Below, piece after piece: positions 52,109 to 61,080 of a stretch of DNA of 64,000 nucleotides. Numbering within the stretch: position 1 is the stretch's first letter; each line of letters starts with the position of its first letter. The stretch covers positions 1 to 64,000 of the forward strand of contig JBQNCA010000003.1 of assembly GCA_052169645.1 (NCBI GenBank), written 5' to 3'. The DNA is from JAIKWW01 sp052169645 (GTDB lineage: Bacteria; Bacillota; Clostridia; Peptostreptococcales; Anaerovoracaceae). A program made the position numbers and the translations under genes. The notes beneath the pieces are model-generated. The model worked only from the letters and a program-made list of their open reading frames with translations. It searched no databases and was not told where the DNA came from.

Positions 52109-55057
52109 TTGAAAGTTTATAAAAAAGTATTGTCGTCAGTTCTGGCATTTACCTTGATTTTTGCAGCGATTCCTCTTGCTTCGATTACAGCGGCGGCAGA
52201 GGAAAGCTTGCCGGATAATATATCTGAAAATAATGAGGTGATTTCGGATTTAGTAAATTTCGATCAGGAAGAAGCTGTCGGAAACGAAACGAATGATTTG
52301 ATTTTGAATGACACTGAAAGCTATGTGCTTATGAACATACCTTATGCGGATTTTTACAAGTCCGAATTGAATCCGGATTCCGCACAGGTTGATGCTGTAA
52401 GCTCGGCTACAAAGATGAAGCCTCGCACAGGAACGCTTGCTGCAGGCTCTTATCATGTAAACAGTGACGGGAGCGATATATCGGGGATTATATATCCTGT
52501 AAAGATATCCGACAACTCCATATTGAGCGGAAAGACGGAAATTACAGACGCATCAGAGGTAACGATAGTAGTAACGAACAGAGGTAAGACTGTAACCACT
52601 ACATATAGAGGTAAGGATGCACTTTTTGAAAGTCCGGATTATTCCTATTACAAACTGAGTGATGCTCCTTCGCATTATAAGGAAGTGTCGATGAACAGCG
52701 GAAATATTTCTTTTTCGGAAATCAAGGGAAGTATTGAATCTAGGGACGGAGTAACCGCCAAGCTGACTGTAGGAGCCAGACATGCAGATATTGAAATGAC
52801 TCTCGAAGGGACAAGTGTCAATCCGAGTGACGCTGTAAGTGCTGTCGTACTGACTTTTAATGACAACAGCAAGCTGGGGTTGAAGCATGTTGTCAATATT
52901 TGGAGAGGCATAGAGTTGGGCGGAAGCTTTAGCGAACTGGGCGGCAAGACCGTTACAAACATACGTTATTATAAAAAAGACGGTGTTACAGATTATCCGG
53001 TCAATATCGTGATTCCTGTCAGCCAATATGCTCTTATGAACATACCTTATGAGGATTTTTATAAAGCGGAGGGCGTAGACGGAGTTGATACCGTAACATC
53101 GGCAACTGCAAAGGCTCACGGCAATATGGCGACAGGCTCCTATCATGACGGGGCTGAAGGTACAAATATTTTGGGCGTAATCTATCCGGTGCTCATTACA
53201 GATAAAAGCAGCATTGACACTTCAAAAAAAGTTGTACCGCAAGGAGCTCAGAGTAACGATGAGGCATTGTTCGGTGCGGGAAACTATGCGTATGTGGAGC
53301 TTGGAGATAAACCTTCGGCATTTAAAGCTCTTACAATTAATAATGGAGAATATTCCTTTGCAAAGGTAGGTGTCAGAGCATCACAATTGAATGATATATC
53401 GGCGAGTGCAACGGTTCTGACCAGACGTGGCGATTACGAAATTAAGCTCGAAGGAGCTAATGTCGATAAGCTCAAGGAAGCAACCGTATGCGGAGTTATT
53501 CTAACGACTGACGATCGAAAGAGCTTCGCACTTCGTCATTTGGAAAATATTTGGAAGTCAATAGAATTAGCCGTCTGCACCGGTCATACCGATACGATAA
53601 AAGACGGAGCATTGACACCTGTAAATGATGATTATGCTCAACTTGAGGGCAAGACTGTAAATAAGATAATGTACTATACTCGTGAGTCTGACGGAAGCTA
53701 TAAGCTTTACGCTATAAACTGCAATGTGCCTATTCCGGAGTATCCCGAAGCATCCTTTGAAGCTGCAAACAAAATAAAAATAAACAAGCTCTCGACTGAG
53801 GATGCCGCAAAAATTTCTACAACGGCAGAGGCAAGCCCTAAGAACTATTATTCGGCTGATATATACAAGGGTAGCGGAGCTGATAAAGCTGTCGTTGCCT
53901 CAAAGCTGAATATAGGAGCTGACGGCAGCATAGAATTGCCGGAGAACGCAGCGACAGGAACATATACTGTAGAAGTTAAACAGACAAGAGTCAGAGTTAA
54001 GGACGGCGTTGAAACAAGCTCGGATCTTTTGCTGGCAACATTGACGGCAGATCTTTCGGAAAGAGGAAAGGGAAGCAGCTCACGTGGTACGACTCCTGCC
54101 GTAAATACGGGTAATATGGAGAATACATCGGATACATCTACCGGAGCGGACAATACTACGGCAAAGGTTATACGTGACAAGGACGGCAAAGTGACTTCCG
54201 TTGAAGCTGCAGTGAGCAAGGAAGCGGTCGAAACGGCATCTCGGAGCGGAAAACCCGCTTCGTTGCCTGTTAAAATAAATGCATCAAGCAATGTGACGGA
54301 TGCGGCACCGATTTCGGTAGCATTGCCGGACAGCGGAAATGAGGGCGTAAAGATAAAGCTTGAGATTCCGATTAATAACTCGAATTCGGGCATCGTAGTA
54401 TATATCATTACAGAGGACGGAAAACCTCAGCTTGTGAAAAGCGGAATTGCGACACAGAACGGTGTAGTGGTAGAGCTTGACAAGAGTGCAAAATTGATGG
54501 TTGTGGATAATTCAAAGAACTTTTCGGATGTCGGGCAGAGCTGGTCTGCGGATGCCATAAGATTTGTAACAGCTCGGGAAATTTTCAACGGAACTTCCGC
54601 AAATGCGTTCTCACCTAAGAATTTTATGAGCAGAGGTATGATTGCACAGGTGCTGTATAATTTCGACAGTAAAGCGAAGGCTTCGACTTCAAACGGTTTC
54701 AGCGATATAAGCAAAGACAGCTGGTATGCGGATGCTGTAGGCTGGGCGGCAGCCGAGAATATAGTAACGGGATATTCAGCAGATAATTTCGGAGGTGAAG
54801 ACAATATAACCAGAGAGCAGATGGTTGCCATACTTTATCGATATGCGGAAAAATGCGGCTGTGATATGAATCCGGGAAAGGATGCGGCACTCGGTTTTGC
54901 GGATTCCGCCGAAGTAAGCGATTTTGCTCAGCCTGCGATGAAATGGGCATCAGCGACAGGCATCATAAACGGTTCAAACGGCAGAGTTATGGCTAAGGAA
55001 AAGGTAAGCAGAGAGCAGGCAGCTGCTATTATTATGAGATTTGTCGCCTTGCTGTAG
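52109..55057 (+). CDS. Large SLH surface protein with two MNIPY-type repeats
   Basis: 982 residues from a TTG start after AAAAGGTTGGTGA. Signal peptide (about 1-30). Two related modules: VLMNIPYADFYKSE at about 73 and ALMNIPYEDFYKAE at about 309, each followed by a VDAVSSATK or VDTVTSATA motif, a SYH...GIIYPV segment and, some 150 residues on, HVVNIWRGIELG or HLENIWKSIELA. Then a Ser/Thr-rich linker (about 650-690), a further beta domain and three SLH repeats (about 810-980) for wall binding. Function unknown; the DtxR-like sites upstream suggest control by iron or manganese. Confidence 0.82.
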   Translation: MKVYKKVLSSVLAFTLIFAAIPLASITAAAEESLPDNISENNEVISDLVNFDQEEAVGNETNDLILNDTESYVLMNIPYADFYKSELNPDSAQVDAVSSATKMKPRTGTLAAGSYHVNSDGSDISGIIYPVKISDNSILSGKTEITDASEVTIVVTNRGKTVTTTYRGKDALFESPDYSYYKLSDAPSHYKEVSMNSGNISFSEIKGSIESRDGVTAKLTVGARHADIEMTLEGTSVNPSDAVSAVVLTFNDNSKLGLKHVVNIWRGIELGGSFSELGGKTVTNIRYYKKDGVTDYPVNIVIPVSQYALMNIPYEDFYKAEGVDGVDTVTSATAKAHGNMATGSYHDGAEGTNILGVIYPVLITDKSSIDTSKKVVPQGAQSNDEALFGAGNYAYVELGDKPSAFKALTINNGEYSFAKVGVRASQLNDISASATVLTRRGDYEIKLEGANVDKLKEATVCGVILTTDDRKSFALRHLENIWKSIELAVCTGHTDTIKDGALTPVNDDYAQLEGKTVNKIMYYTRESDGSYKLYAINCNVPIPEYPEASFEAANKIKINKLSTEDAAKISTTAEASPKNYYSADIYKGSGADKAVVASKLNIGADGSIELPENAATGTYTVEVKQTRVRVKDGVETSSDLLLATLTADLSERGKGSSSRGTTPAVNTGNMENTSDTSTGADNTTAKVIRDKDGKVTSVEAAVSKEAVETASRSGKPASLPVKINASSNVTDAAPISVALPDSGNEGVKIKLEIPINNSNSGIVVYIITEDGKPQLVKSGIATQNGVVVELDKSAKLMVVDNSKNFSDVGQSWSADAIRFVTAREIFNGTSANAFSPKNFMSRGMIAQVLYNFDSKAKASTSNGFSDISKDSWYADAVGWAAAENIVTGYSADNFGGEDNITREQMVAILYRYAEKCGCDMNPGKDAALGFADSAEVSDFAQPAMKWASATGIINGSNGRVMAKEKVSREQAAAIIMRFVALL

Positions 55058-55086
55058 GAATGCGTTGATATAAGAATATTACATGG

Positions 55087-55136
55087 AACAGGCGATGTGT
55101 CGGAATGAAATATTTCAGGTGCACCGCCTGTTTTTT
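55087..55136 (+). terminator. Terminator of the large SLH protein gene
   Basis: AACAGGCG (55087-55094) pairs with CGCCTGTT (55125-55132), followed by six T. Confidence 0.85.
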
Positions 55137-55301
55137 ATGAATAAAGGATAAACAGCACTGTTTGCAGCTTATAATCCCTTTTAATTTTGTTGTTTTCATT
55201 AATTTTCTATAATAAGCAAGAAATTCATTGTATTTTTTTGATTTTATGTTAAATTAGATATATGATGATTTTTCTTGAAATTGATGTAGTGGAGCTTGTT
55301 T

Positions 55302-56489
55302 ATGAGCAAAAGTCAGAAGATAGAGGAAATGCTTAATGAGAAGTTCAGGAGCAGATACAGGGGGTTGCTTACTCTGAGCGATCTTCCTCTTGCAACGGTT
55401 GATGTGAATGGAAATCTGATAGCTGAAGGAATTCCGATGCCGGATTTTTGCAAACAGGTTTGTCAGGATGAACCGGGCAGGATTTGCGAGCATCTCAGAA
55501 GCTTCATAACTGAAGGAGTGGATGACGATTGCATGAAGCTGCCGATTTGTAAAAACGGTTTGCATTGTCTGATCGCCCCGATCAGAGATACTGACAGAAC
55601 AAGAGCATATCTTGTAGGAGGCTTTACTTATTCACCCGACACCGAATATTTGAAGTTTATATTGGATCTCCGTGAATTGGATAAAAAGCACGGAAGAGGA
55701 ACCGAATTTGTAGCTAAAACCTTTGCGGCGCTTCAAACCGTGCCGATTCAAAAGGCGGAAGCGCACAGACAGCTGTGTTTGTATTTGGCTCAGAGTATAT
55801 CCCGATGGCTTTCAGGCGGAGCTGCAGAGGAACAATCCATAGAAAAGGATTTGCTGGAACGGCGAATAAGAGAGCTTGAAGCCAAGGACGAGCCTATGTC
55901 GGTTAATCCGAATTTTTTATTTAACACCTTGAATTGTATAGCAAGGATAGCATTTTTTGAAAAAGCTTCGGAAACTGAGACTCTTATATATTATCTGTCC
56001 GATATATTGAGATTCAATGCACGTACGGAATTTTATCTGAGAAATCTTCAAATGGAAATGGAGATGATAGAAAAATATCTTTATATACAGAAGGCTCGCT
56101 TCAAAACGAGGCTTCAATATGAGCTTGATTTGCCGGATTACATAAAATCGTGTAATATTCCCAATATGGTAATCCTTCCTATCGTTGAAAATGCGCTTGT
56201 GCACGGAATTTTGCTCAAACGTGAAGGCGGGACTGTGAGGATTACGGCGGAGAGCAGAGATGATAAGGTTGTAATATTCGTAATTGACAACGGTCAGGGC
56301 TTTTCTCAAGAGAAGCTCAAGACCTTGAAAGAAAGTGATTTTACTGCTGATGACAACAGCAGTCTTTGTCTGACAAATCGAAGATTAAAAAATTATTACG
56401 GCAAAGATTACGGCATAGATGTTGTAAAGTCCGATTTCAGCGGGAGCACTGTATCAATAACCATTGCAAACAGCTTGTTTATGGGGTAG
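55302..56489 (+). CDS. PocR-domain sensor histidine kinase-like protein with His-to-Asn change
   Basis: 395 residues. A PocR sensory domain (about 1-165; FCKQVCQDEPGRICEHLRS, NGLHCLIAPI) is followed by a LytS-type His_kinase domain where families read NPHFLFNTLN; here residues are NPNFLFNTLN, so the phosphorylatable His is Asn (codon AAT). The ATPase domain is complete (ENALVHGILLKREGG, VIDNGQGFSQE). PocR domains in microcompartment loci are thought to sense small hydrocarbon derivatives such as diols or amines. ATG 55302 was chosen over TTG 55296. It pairs with the AraC-type response regulator 3 bases downstream. Confidence 0.88.
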   Translation: MSKSQKIEEMLNEKFRSRYRGLLTLSDLPLATVDVNGNLIAEGIPMPDFCKQVCQDEPGRICEHLRSFITEGVDDDCMKLPICKNGLHCLIAPIRDTDRTRAYLVGGFTYSPDTEYLKFILDLRELDKKHGRGTEFVAKTFAALQTVPIQKAEAHRQLCLYLAQSISRWLSGGAAEEQSIEKDLLERRIRELEAKDEPMSVNPNFLFNTLNCIARIAFFEKASETETLIYYLSDILRFNARTEFYLRNLQMEMEMIEKYLYIQKARFKTRLQYELDLPDYIKSCNIPNMVILPIVENALVHGILLKREGGTVRITAESRDDKVVIFVIDNGQGFSQEKLKTLKESDFTADDNSSLCLTNRRLKNYYGKDYGIDVVKSDFSGSTVSITIANSLFMG

Positions 56490-56492
56490 CTT

Positions 56493-57287
56493 ATGAGTGG
56501 AATACTTATAGTTGATAACGACGATCTCGAACTGGATTTTATCAAAGAGATGATTAGGGAAGAAGTCGGGACTCAATACAAATTGCAGACTTGTATTGAC
56601 GGAAGGCATGCGGTTAAAACGGCAAGGCATATGGCTCCTGATATTATTGTCATGGACATAATGTTGTCAGATATGGACGGAATGGATGCTGCGGAGGAGA
56701 TCAGCAAGATGCTCCCTGATTGCTGTATAAGCATTTTGACTGCATGTGCGGATTTTCATTATGCGAAGCGTGCCATACATATTCATATTTTTGATTATAT
56801 GCTGAAGCCGGTGCGTCCGGATGAATTCAAAAAAACGCTTAGAAATATGTTATCCTTTATCGAGGGCAGAAATGAACGGAAAAATCTGTTTCCTGTCTAT
56901 GCAGGCAATGATGCGGATAATGTTGAGCAGAAAAATTTCATAGAAGATTCCATTCAGTATATTCAGGAGCACTACAAGGAAAGATTGAAGCTGTCGCAGG
57001 TGGCATCCAGAGTATATATGAATACTCAATATTTTTCACGTGTTTTTAAACGAGAGCTGGGAATATCATTTACGGAATATGTAAATCAACTGAAAATAAA
57101 ATATGCGTGTCAGCTCCTTGAGACGACCAACTATCCTGCGTACCGCATAGCAAGCGAATGCGGGTTTACAGATCCTTCATATTTCAACAGAGTATTTTGC
57201 CTGTATATGAACCAAACGCCTCAGAAATACAAAAAATCTTATAGAATAGAAAAAGATAATCAAAGAGAAAAAGAAGAAACCGAGTAG
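56493..57287 (+). CDS. AraC-type response regulator
   Basis: 264 residues: receiver domain (about 1-120) with the acid pair DND, phospho-acceptor Asp 55 (IIVMDIMLSD), Thr in SILTACADF and Lys in DYMLKPVRP. A C-terminal AraC double helix-turn-helix (about 160-255; LKLSQVASRVYMNTQYFSRVF, RIASECGFTDPSYFNRVFCLYMNQTPQKYKK) follows. It is the output partner of the PocR sensor and presumably turns on the microcompartment genes. Since the sensor lacks the usual His, phosphorylation may come from another source or binding may be independent of it. Confidence 0.9.
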   Translation: MSGILIVDNDDLELDFIKEMIREEVGTQYKLQTCIDGRHAVKTARHMAPDIIVMDIMLSDMDGMDAAEEISKMLPDCCISILTACADFHYAKRAIHIHIFDYMLKPVRPDEFKKTLRNMLSFIEGRNERKNLFPVYAGNDADNVEQKNFIEDSIQYIQEHYKERLKLSQVASRVYMNTQYFSRVFKRELGISFTEYVNQLKIKYACQLLETTNYPAYRIASECGFTDPSYFNRVFCLYMNQTPQKYKKSYRIEKDNQREKEETE

Positions 57288-57303
57288 CTTTTTACTCGGT
57301 TTC
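57276..57303. terminator. Bidirectional terminator enclosing both stop codons
   Basis: GAAACCGAGTA and TACTCGGTTTC form a perfect 11-bp stem around GCTTTT. The stop codons of the response regulator gene (57285-57287) and of the convergent eutP-like gene (57292-57294) both lie within it. Confidence 0.85.
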
Positions 57304-57900
57304 TCTTATGGAATGCCCCAAGATGTCCTCCCCGACATTCACGTTATAAACTTTACGCTTATAATGGAGATTATCATAAATCTGCATGCTTTCATCCACT
57401 AAGCTGTAGCTCCCGCCCAAGGTATTGAAGCTTTGTTGATTTTCCTTTGCCTGCTCCCACGGCATGATATCCCCTTCATCTCGGAGATGTTCCAAAAGCT
57501 CGGGTATGCCTTCGCCGGTATAAGAACTGATATAAAAAATTTTTCTGCAGCCTGCCAGCCTGAGCCAAGCCGCCGCCTGTTCGGGATTTGCCAATCTATG
57601 ATCAGTCTTAGTAACTATTCCCACGACTTCCCTGTTTGCAAGGACAGTTATGCAGGGCGGATACAAAGAGTACGGCTCTATGGCGCTCAAAAGAAGCCCT
57701 ACTACATCAGCTTCATATGAAAATGTCGCCAAGGCGCCGCTCAGCCTGTTGGTCTCGGCATATTCTCCGGGAGTATCAATTATCACGTCAAAGGTATTGA
57801 CATATTGAGTTTTATGATAGCTTATGGTTTTGCCGCGCATCGCTTGAGTCAGTGATGTCTTTCCGCATTCACTGCGTCCGATGAAGATGATTTTACGCAT
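57292..57900 (-). CDS. eutP: EutP/PduV-like GTPase
   Basis: 202 residues. P-loop GRSECGKTSL, then YVNTFDVIIDTPGEYAE (switch II with DTPGEY typical of EutP/PduV), and TKTDHRLANPEQAAAWLRLAGC as the base-recognition motif. EutP usually ends near residue 145; this one has an extra 55-residue tail (QQSFNTLGGSYSLVDESMQI onward). PduV/EutP proteins associate with microcompartments and may place them in the cell or act as acetate kinase in some species. It lies 8 bases after the shell gene on the same strand. Confidence 0.87.
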   Translation of the reverse strand: MRKIIFIGRSECGKTSLTQAMRGKTISYHKTQYVNTFDVIIDTPGEYAETNRLSGALATFSYEADVVGLLLSAIEPYSLYPPCITVLANREVVGIVTKTDHRLANPEQAAAWLRLAGCRKIFYISSYTGEGIPELLEHLRDEGDIMPWEQAKENQQSFNTLGGSYSLVDESMQIYDNLHYKRKVYNVNVGEDILGHSIRETE

Positions 57901-57908
57901 AAAGCGTC

Positions 57909-58307
57909 CTACCTTTTGGTGATTTTACAGGCTGCAAACCCGAGCTCTTCGCTGAAATAATCAACTATTTCATTTACAGCGGTTTCAACCTCGGCCAGTT
58001 CACCGGTTATTATAAGAGTTCCGGAAAATCTGTCTACAAATCCGAGATATATATCAGCTGCCTTGGTTGCGATATCTGCGGCAATAACGGATGATTCATA
58101 CGGAATCAGAGTCATAATACCGATTGCAGCTCCTTCATAGTCTATGTCGGGGTTGAGTCCCAGTTTCTGATATATTATCGGCTGAGGTCCGCCTATTATA
58201 TGAGCCAGAGAAATCTGATTTCCCGGTACCGTTTCCTGTATTATTCGCATCATGCCGTTCGAGGATGTCGACAGCATATCGGTAAAATTTTTGTCATTAT
58301 AATTCAT
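57909..58307 (-). CDS. eutS: EutS/PduU-like permuted BMC shell protein
   Basis: 132 residues from ATG 58307 (AAGGTGGAC before it). It is a circularly permuted BMC-domain protein: RIIQETVPGNQISLAHIIGG gives the N-terminal beta-barrel strand, followed by AIGIMTLIPYESSVIAADIATKAADIYLGFVDRF and TLIITGELAEVETAVNEIVDYF, matching EutS/PduU hexamers. A 17-residue insert after KLGLNPDIDYEGA differs from E. coli EutS. It forms shell facets in microcompartments. Confidence 0.9.
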   Translation of the reverse strand: MNYNDKNFTDMLSTSSNGMMRIIQETVPGNQISLAHIIGGPQPIIYQKLGLNPDIDYEGAAIGIMTLIPYESSVIAADIATKAADIYLGFVDRFSGTLIITGELAEVETAVNEIVDYFSEELGFAACKITKR

Positions 58308-58583
58308 ATAAATGTCCACCTTTTTATCTGAATAGAAGTATAGCAAATTAACCGGATAATAAATTGAAATTATCCGAGTTTAGAAATCAAATTTCATACT
58401 TTAAAATTTTAAGTGAAGATAAGGAATAAAAAGATTTTTCAATTATATCTTATTACTACAATAATTTTTCACATATAATCAAATAATCGTGCTACTTCGG
58501 CTATGTTTTGTTTTATTTGAAATTTTGCCGATTTGATATAATTACAAGTATATGAGGAATATTGTATCGGATGGGAGAATTTT
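58308..58583. other. Divergent promoter region between the eutS-like and DUF4037 genes
   Basis: About 275 AT-rich bases. On the plus strand TATAAT near 58538 stands ahead of the DUF4037 gene, but its -35 spacing is poor (TTGAAA 14 bases away). On the minus strand TATAAT is present near 58445. Promoters that depend on an activator, such as the AraC-type regulator, would look like this. Confidence 0.5.
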
Positions 58584-59564
58584 ATGAAGGGTATGGAGCT
58601 GGCTAGAGCCTATTATGAAAAATACGGGAGAGATATGATTTCTTCAAAATTCCCGAAGTATGAGGAGCGTGCGGCTTGCGGACTGGCGGGCGAAGGCTCT
58701 GAATGTTTCGGATATGATGACGAGATTTCAACCGATCACGATTTCGGACCGTCCTTTTGTATATGGCTTACCGCAGAGGATTATGAGACTGTAGGAGCTA
58801 TAATGCAGGATGAATATAAGAAGCTTCCCGGAGATTTCCTCGGATATAAGCCAAGAAAAGCATCCGACGGAGGCGAAGGTCGTGTCGGAGTTATCTGTAT
58901 GGATGATTTTTTCAAGAGGCAGATAGGACGTGCGGATGCGGAGCTTACCGTACGTGAATGGCTGACAGTGCCGGAAACCCGTTTTGCGACAGTGACGAAC
59001 GGTGAGGTGTTCAACGATCCTCTCGGCAGATTTACGGCAATAAGAGAAAAATTATCGGAGTATTATCCGGAGGATGTTCGTAGAAAAAAACTTGCAGCAA
59101 GGGCGGCTATTATGGGGCAAGCGGGTCAGTACAATTATCCTCGCAGTATGAAACGTGGAGAAACCGTTGCAGCCATGTATGCACTCAATGAATTTATTAC
59201 CCATGCAATATCGACGGTTTATCTCATAAATCGCAGATATATGCCATATTATAAATGGATGCATCACGGTATTTTCGAGCTTCCTTTTTTGGGAAGTAAG
59301 GTCGGTGAATTGACACGCACTTTGGCGGAGAACGGTTGCAATCAGTCTGCATGGAGCGCTTATCCTCAGGGCTGTGGTGATGCCTTGAATTTGGAAGACA
59401 ACAATGTGCTTGTCATTGAAAAAATTTGCAGACTGATATCCGAAGAGCTTCAGCTTGAAGGACTTTCCCGCACCGGAAGCAGCTTTATGGTGGATCAGGG
59501 AATTTCGGTAATGCAAAGTATCAGCGACCCGCAGATTAGGTCCATGCACCTTATGGTGGGATAA
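58584..59564 (+). CDS. DUF4037 protein, nucleotidyltransferase-like
   Basis: 326 residues. The N-terminal half carries GEGSECFGYDDEISTDHDFG (about 37-56), which has the GS...DxD layout of the DNA polymerase beta/KNTase nucleotidyltransferase superfamily. The C-terminal half is helical (AARAAIMGQAGQYNYPRSM, EFITHAISTVYLINRRYMPYYKWMHHGIFELP), like the substrate-side bundle of aminoglycoside nucleotidyltransferases. Neither substrate nor role is known. It is followed after 24 bases by the DUF4125 gene, and the pair lies between the shell genes of the BMC locus. Confidence 0.82.
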   Translation: MKGMELARAYYEKYGRDMISSKFPKYEERAACGLAGEGSECFGYDDEISTDHDFGPSFCIWLTAEDYETVGAIMQDEYKKLPGDFLGYKPRKASDGGEGRVGVICMDDFFKRQIGRADAELTVREWLTVPETRFATVTNGEVFNDPLGRFTAIREKLSEYYPEDVRRKKLAARAAIMGQAGQYNYPRSMKRGETVAAMYALNEFITHAISTVYLINRRYMPYYKWMHHGIFELPFLGSKVGELTRTLAENGCNQSAWSAYPQGCGDALNLEDNNVLVIEKICRLISEELQLEGLSRTGSSFMVDQGISVMQSISDPQIRSMHLMVG

Positions 59565-59588
59565 TTACATATAGGAGATGTGTGTAGT

Positions 59589-60197
59589 ATGAATGTTATT
59601 GCAAAAATTATAGCTATGGAATGGGAACAGTTTCAAAAGGTTCAGGGACAGAACGGCAGAGCGGCTTGTCAGGAAGATCCTAAAGGCTTTGTAGTCAATA
59701 GACTTGCTCAGTTTCTTACATGGGATGAAATTACTCTTGAAGGATACTGCCGAGATTTGGAAAATGCTGTGGCTGAGGGTAGAAATCTGATGACGGAAAA
59801 GTATGCCCGAATGATGAGAGATACTCAGCCTCAGGAATACGGGAAGCTTTGCGAGTTTCTGCCTGAAATAGAATCTGTGAGAGTGATGCTGGTAGAAAAG
59901 ATAATATCAATACAGACAATCTGGCAAAAGGAGTTTATGGAAAGATATCCGATGATTGCAAACGGCTCCAGACCTTTGTCGAGCAGTAAAAACAATCCGG
60001 ACAGCACCGGTTTCAGAACTTATCTGAGAAGCGAATTATATACGCTTTCAGAAAGAACCCTGCGCAATTATCTTGCTCATATAAAAGATTTACAGGCACA
60101 GGGCAGAAATATGACTATAGAGAATCTTGAATATGTGGCAAAGCTTTACGGGTTTAAGTCTTTACAGGAAATGGAGAATCTCAGCGTTAAGCATTAA
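59589..60197 (+). CDS. DUF4125 protein
   Basis: 202 residues, predicted all helical. The DUF4125 core is visible: IAMEWEQFQKVQGQNGRAACQ, FVVNRLAQFLTWDE, DLENAVAEGRNLMTEKYARMMRDTQPQEYGKL, and IQTIWQKEFMERYP. The start is ATG 59589 (AGGAG 11 bases before it); GTG 59580 is possible. It is co-transcribed with the DUF4037 gene. DUF4125 and DUF4037 genes seem to occur together in other gut Firmicutes, which suggests a shared complex; no activity is established. Confidence 0.8.
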   Translation: MNVIAKIIAMEWEQFQKVQGQNGRAACQEDPKGFVVNRLAQFLTWDEITLEGYCRDLENAVAEGRNLMTEKYARMMRDTQPQEYGKLCEFLPEIESVRVMLVEKIISIQTIWQKEFMERYPMIANGSRPLSSSKNNPDSTGFRTYLRSELYTLSERTLRNYLAHIKDLQAQGRNMTIENLEYVAKLYGFKSLQEMENLSVKH

Positions 60198-60247
60198 GCC
60201 GCAGTTGAATAATATACAGTGACACGATTTTCTGAATTAAAGCAGTA

Positions 60248-60326
60248 AAAATAGCAGCCCGAATGTTAAGCAAACCGAACTTCGACTTTCGGGTATGCTT
60301 TAAGTCTATGAGGGACTGCTATTTTT
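60248..60326 (+). terminator. Long nested hairpin ending the DUF4037-DUF4125 unit
   Basis: AAAATAGCAGCCC pairs with GGG-A-CTGCTATTTT (one bulge), followed by a further T and AATT. Inside it a second stem AAGCA..ACCGAA/TTTCGGGT..TGCTT is formed. At nearly 80 bases it is much longer than a usual terminator. Confidence 0.75.
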
Positions 60327-60493
60327 AATTATAGGACAAATGAGCTGCTATTCTGCGGCTTTAAACTGTGCAGGGAGCATTATGCATCGCTGTTAAAATT
60401 TTCATTGCAACAGCTTACTGAAAGCTTCAAGCTAAGAGGGAATACTGATTATTGTATTGATTTTAATTTATAAAATGTAAGGAGGAAATTGTT

Positions 60494-61051
60494 ATGACCA
60501 AGAGAATCTTATTATTGAAGGGAAGCCCACGCAGAGGCGGAAACAGTGATACGATGTCGGAAGCCTTCATAAAGGGAGCAAAGCGTAGCGGTTATAATGT
60601 AAAATGCATAGAAACCTATCCTATGAATGTAGGATGCATTGCCTGTGAAGGCTGTTATTCATCACCCGATGCGCCATGTTGCATGCATCCTGAGTTCAAT
60701 GCCGTAGCTCAGGATGTACTCGATGCGGACGGCATGGTTTTTGCGACACCTCTTTATTGGTATGGGCTTCCGGCGGGTCTGAAAAAATTTATAGATAATT
60801 TCTTTTGCTTTTTTATAGGCGAAAAGGATTTGGGAGCAAAGCGCAGTGCGGTGCTCTGCTGCGGTGAAGCTGATGATTATAATATGTTTGACAGCGTACA
60901 GAGAAATATAGAGCTTATATCTGCTTATCTGGGGTGGAGCGTAAAGGGGCAGATATATGTTCCGGGAGTTCTCAATGTCGGTGATATAGAAGGAAATAAA
61001 GCCCTTGCGGACTGCGAAGCTCTGGGAGCATCTTTCTTTGAAGGGCTTTAA
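60494..61051 (+). CDS. Iron-sulfur flavoprotein / flavodoxin-family reductase
   Basis: 185 residues with a flavodoxin-like fold (LLLKGSPRRGGNSDTMSEAF binds FMN phosphate; GMVFATPLYWYGLPAGLKKFIDNF). Between the first strands lies CIACEGC followed seven residues later by CC, the CX2CX2CX(4-7)C pattern that holds a [4Fe-4S] cluster in Isf-type iron-sulfur flavoproteins. Ribosome site AAGGAGGAAATT. It follows the terminator by 170 bases and so may have its own promoter. An electron-transfer role is likely, the partner unknown. Confidence 0.85.
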   Translation: MTKRILLLKGSPRRGGNSDTMSEAFIKGAKRSGYNVKCIETYPMNVGCIACEGCYSSPDAPCCMHPEFNAVAQDVLDADGMVFATPLYWYGLPAGLKKFIDNFFCFFIGEKDLGAKRSAVLCCGEADDYNMFDSVQRNIELISAYLGWSVKGQIYVPGVLNVGDIEGNKALADCEALGASFFEGL

Positions 61052-61080
61052 TATCTGAAACGGGAAGAAATAATATTTTG

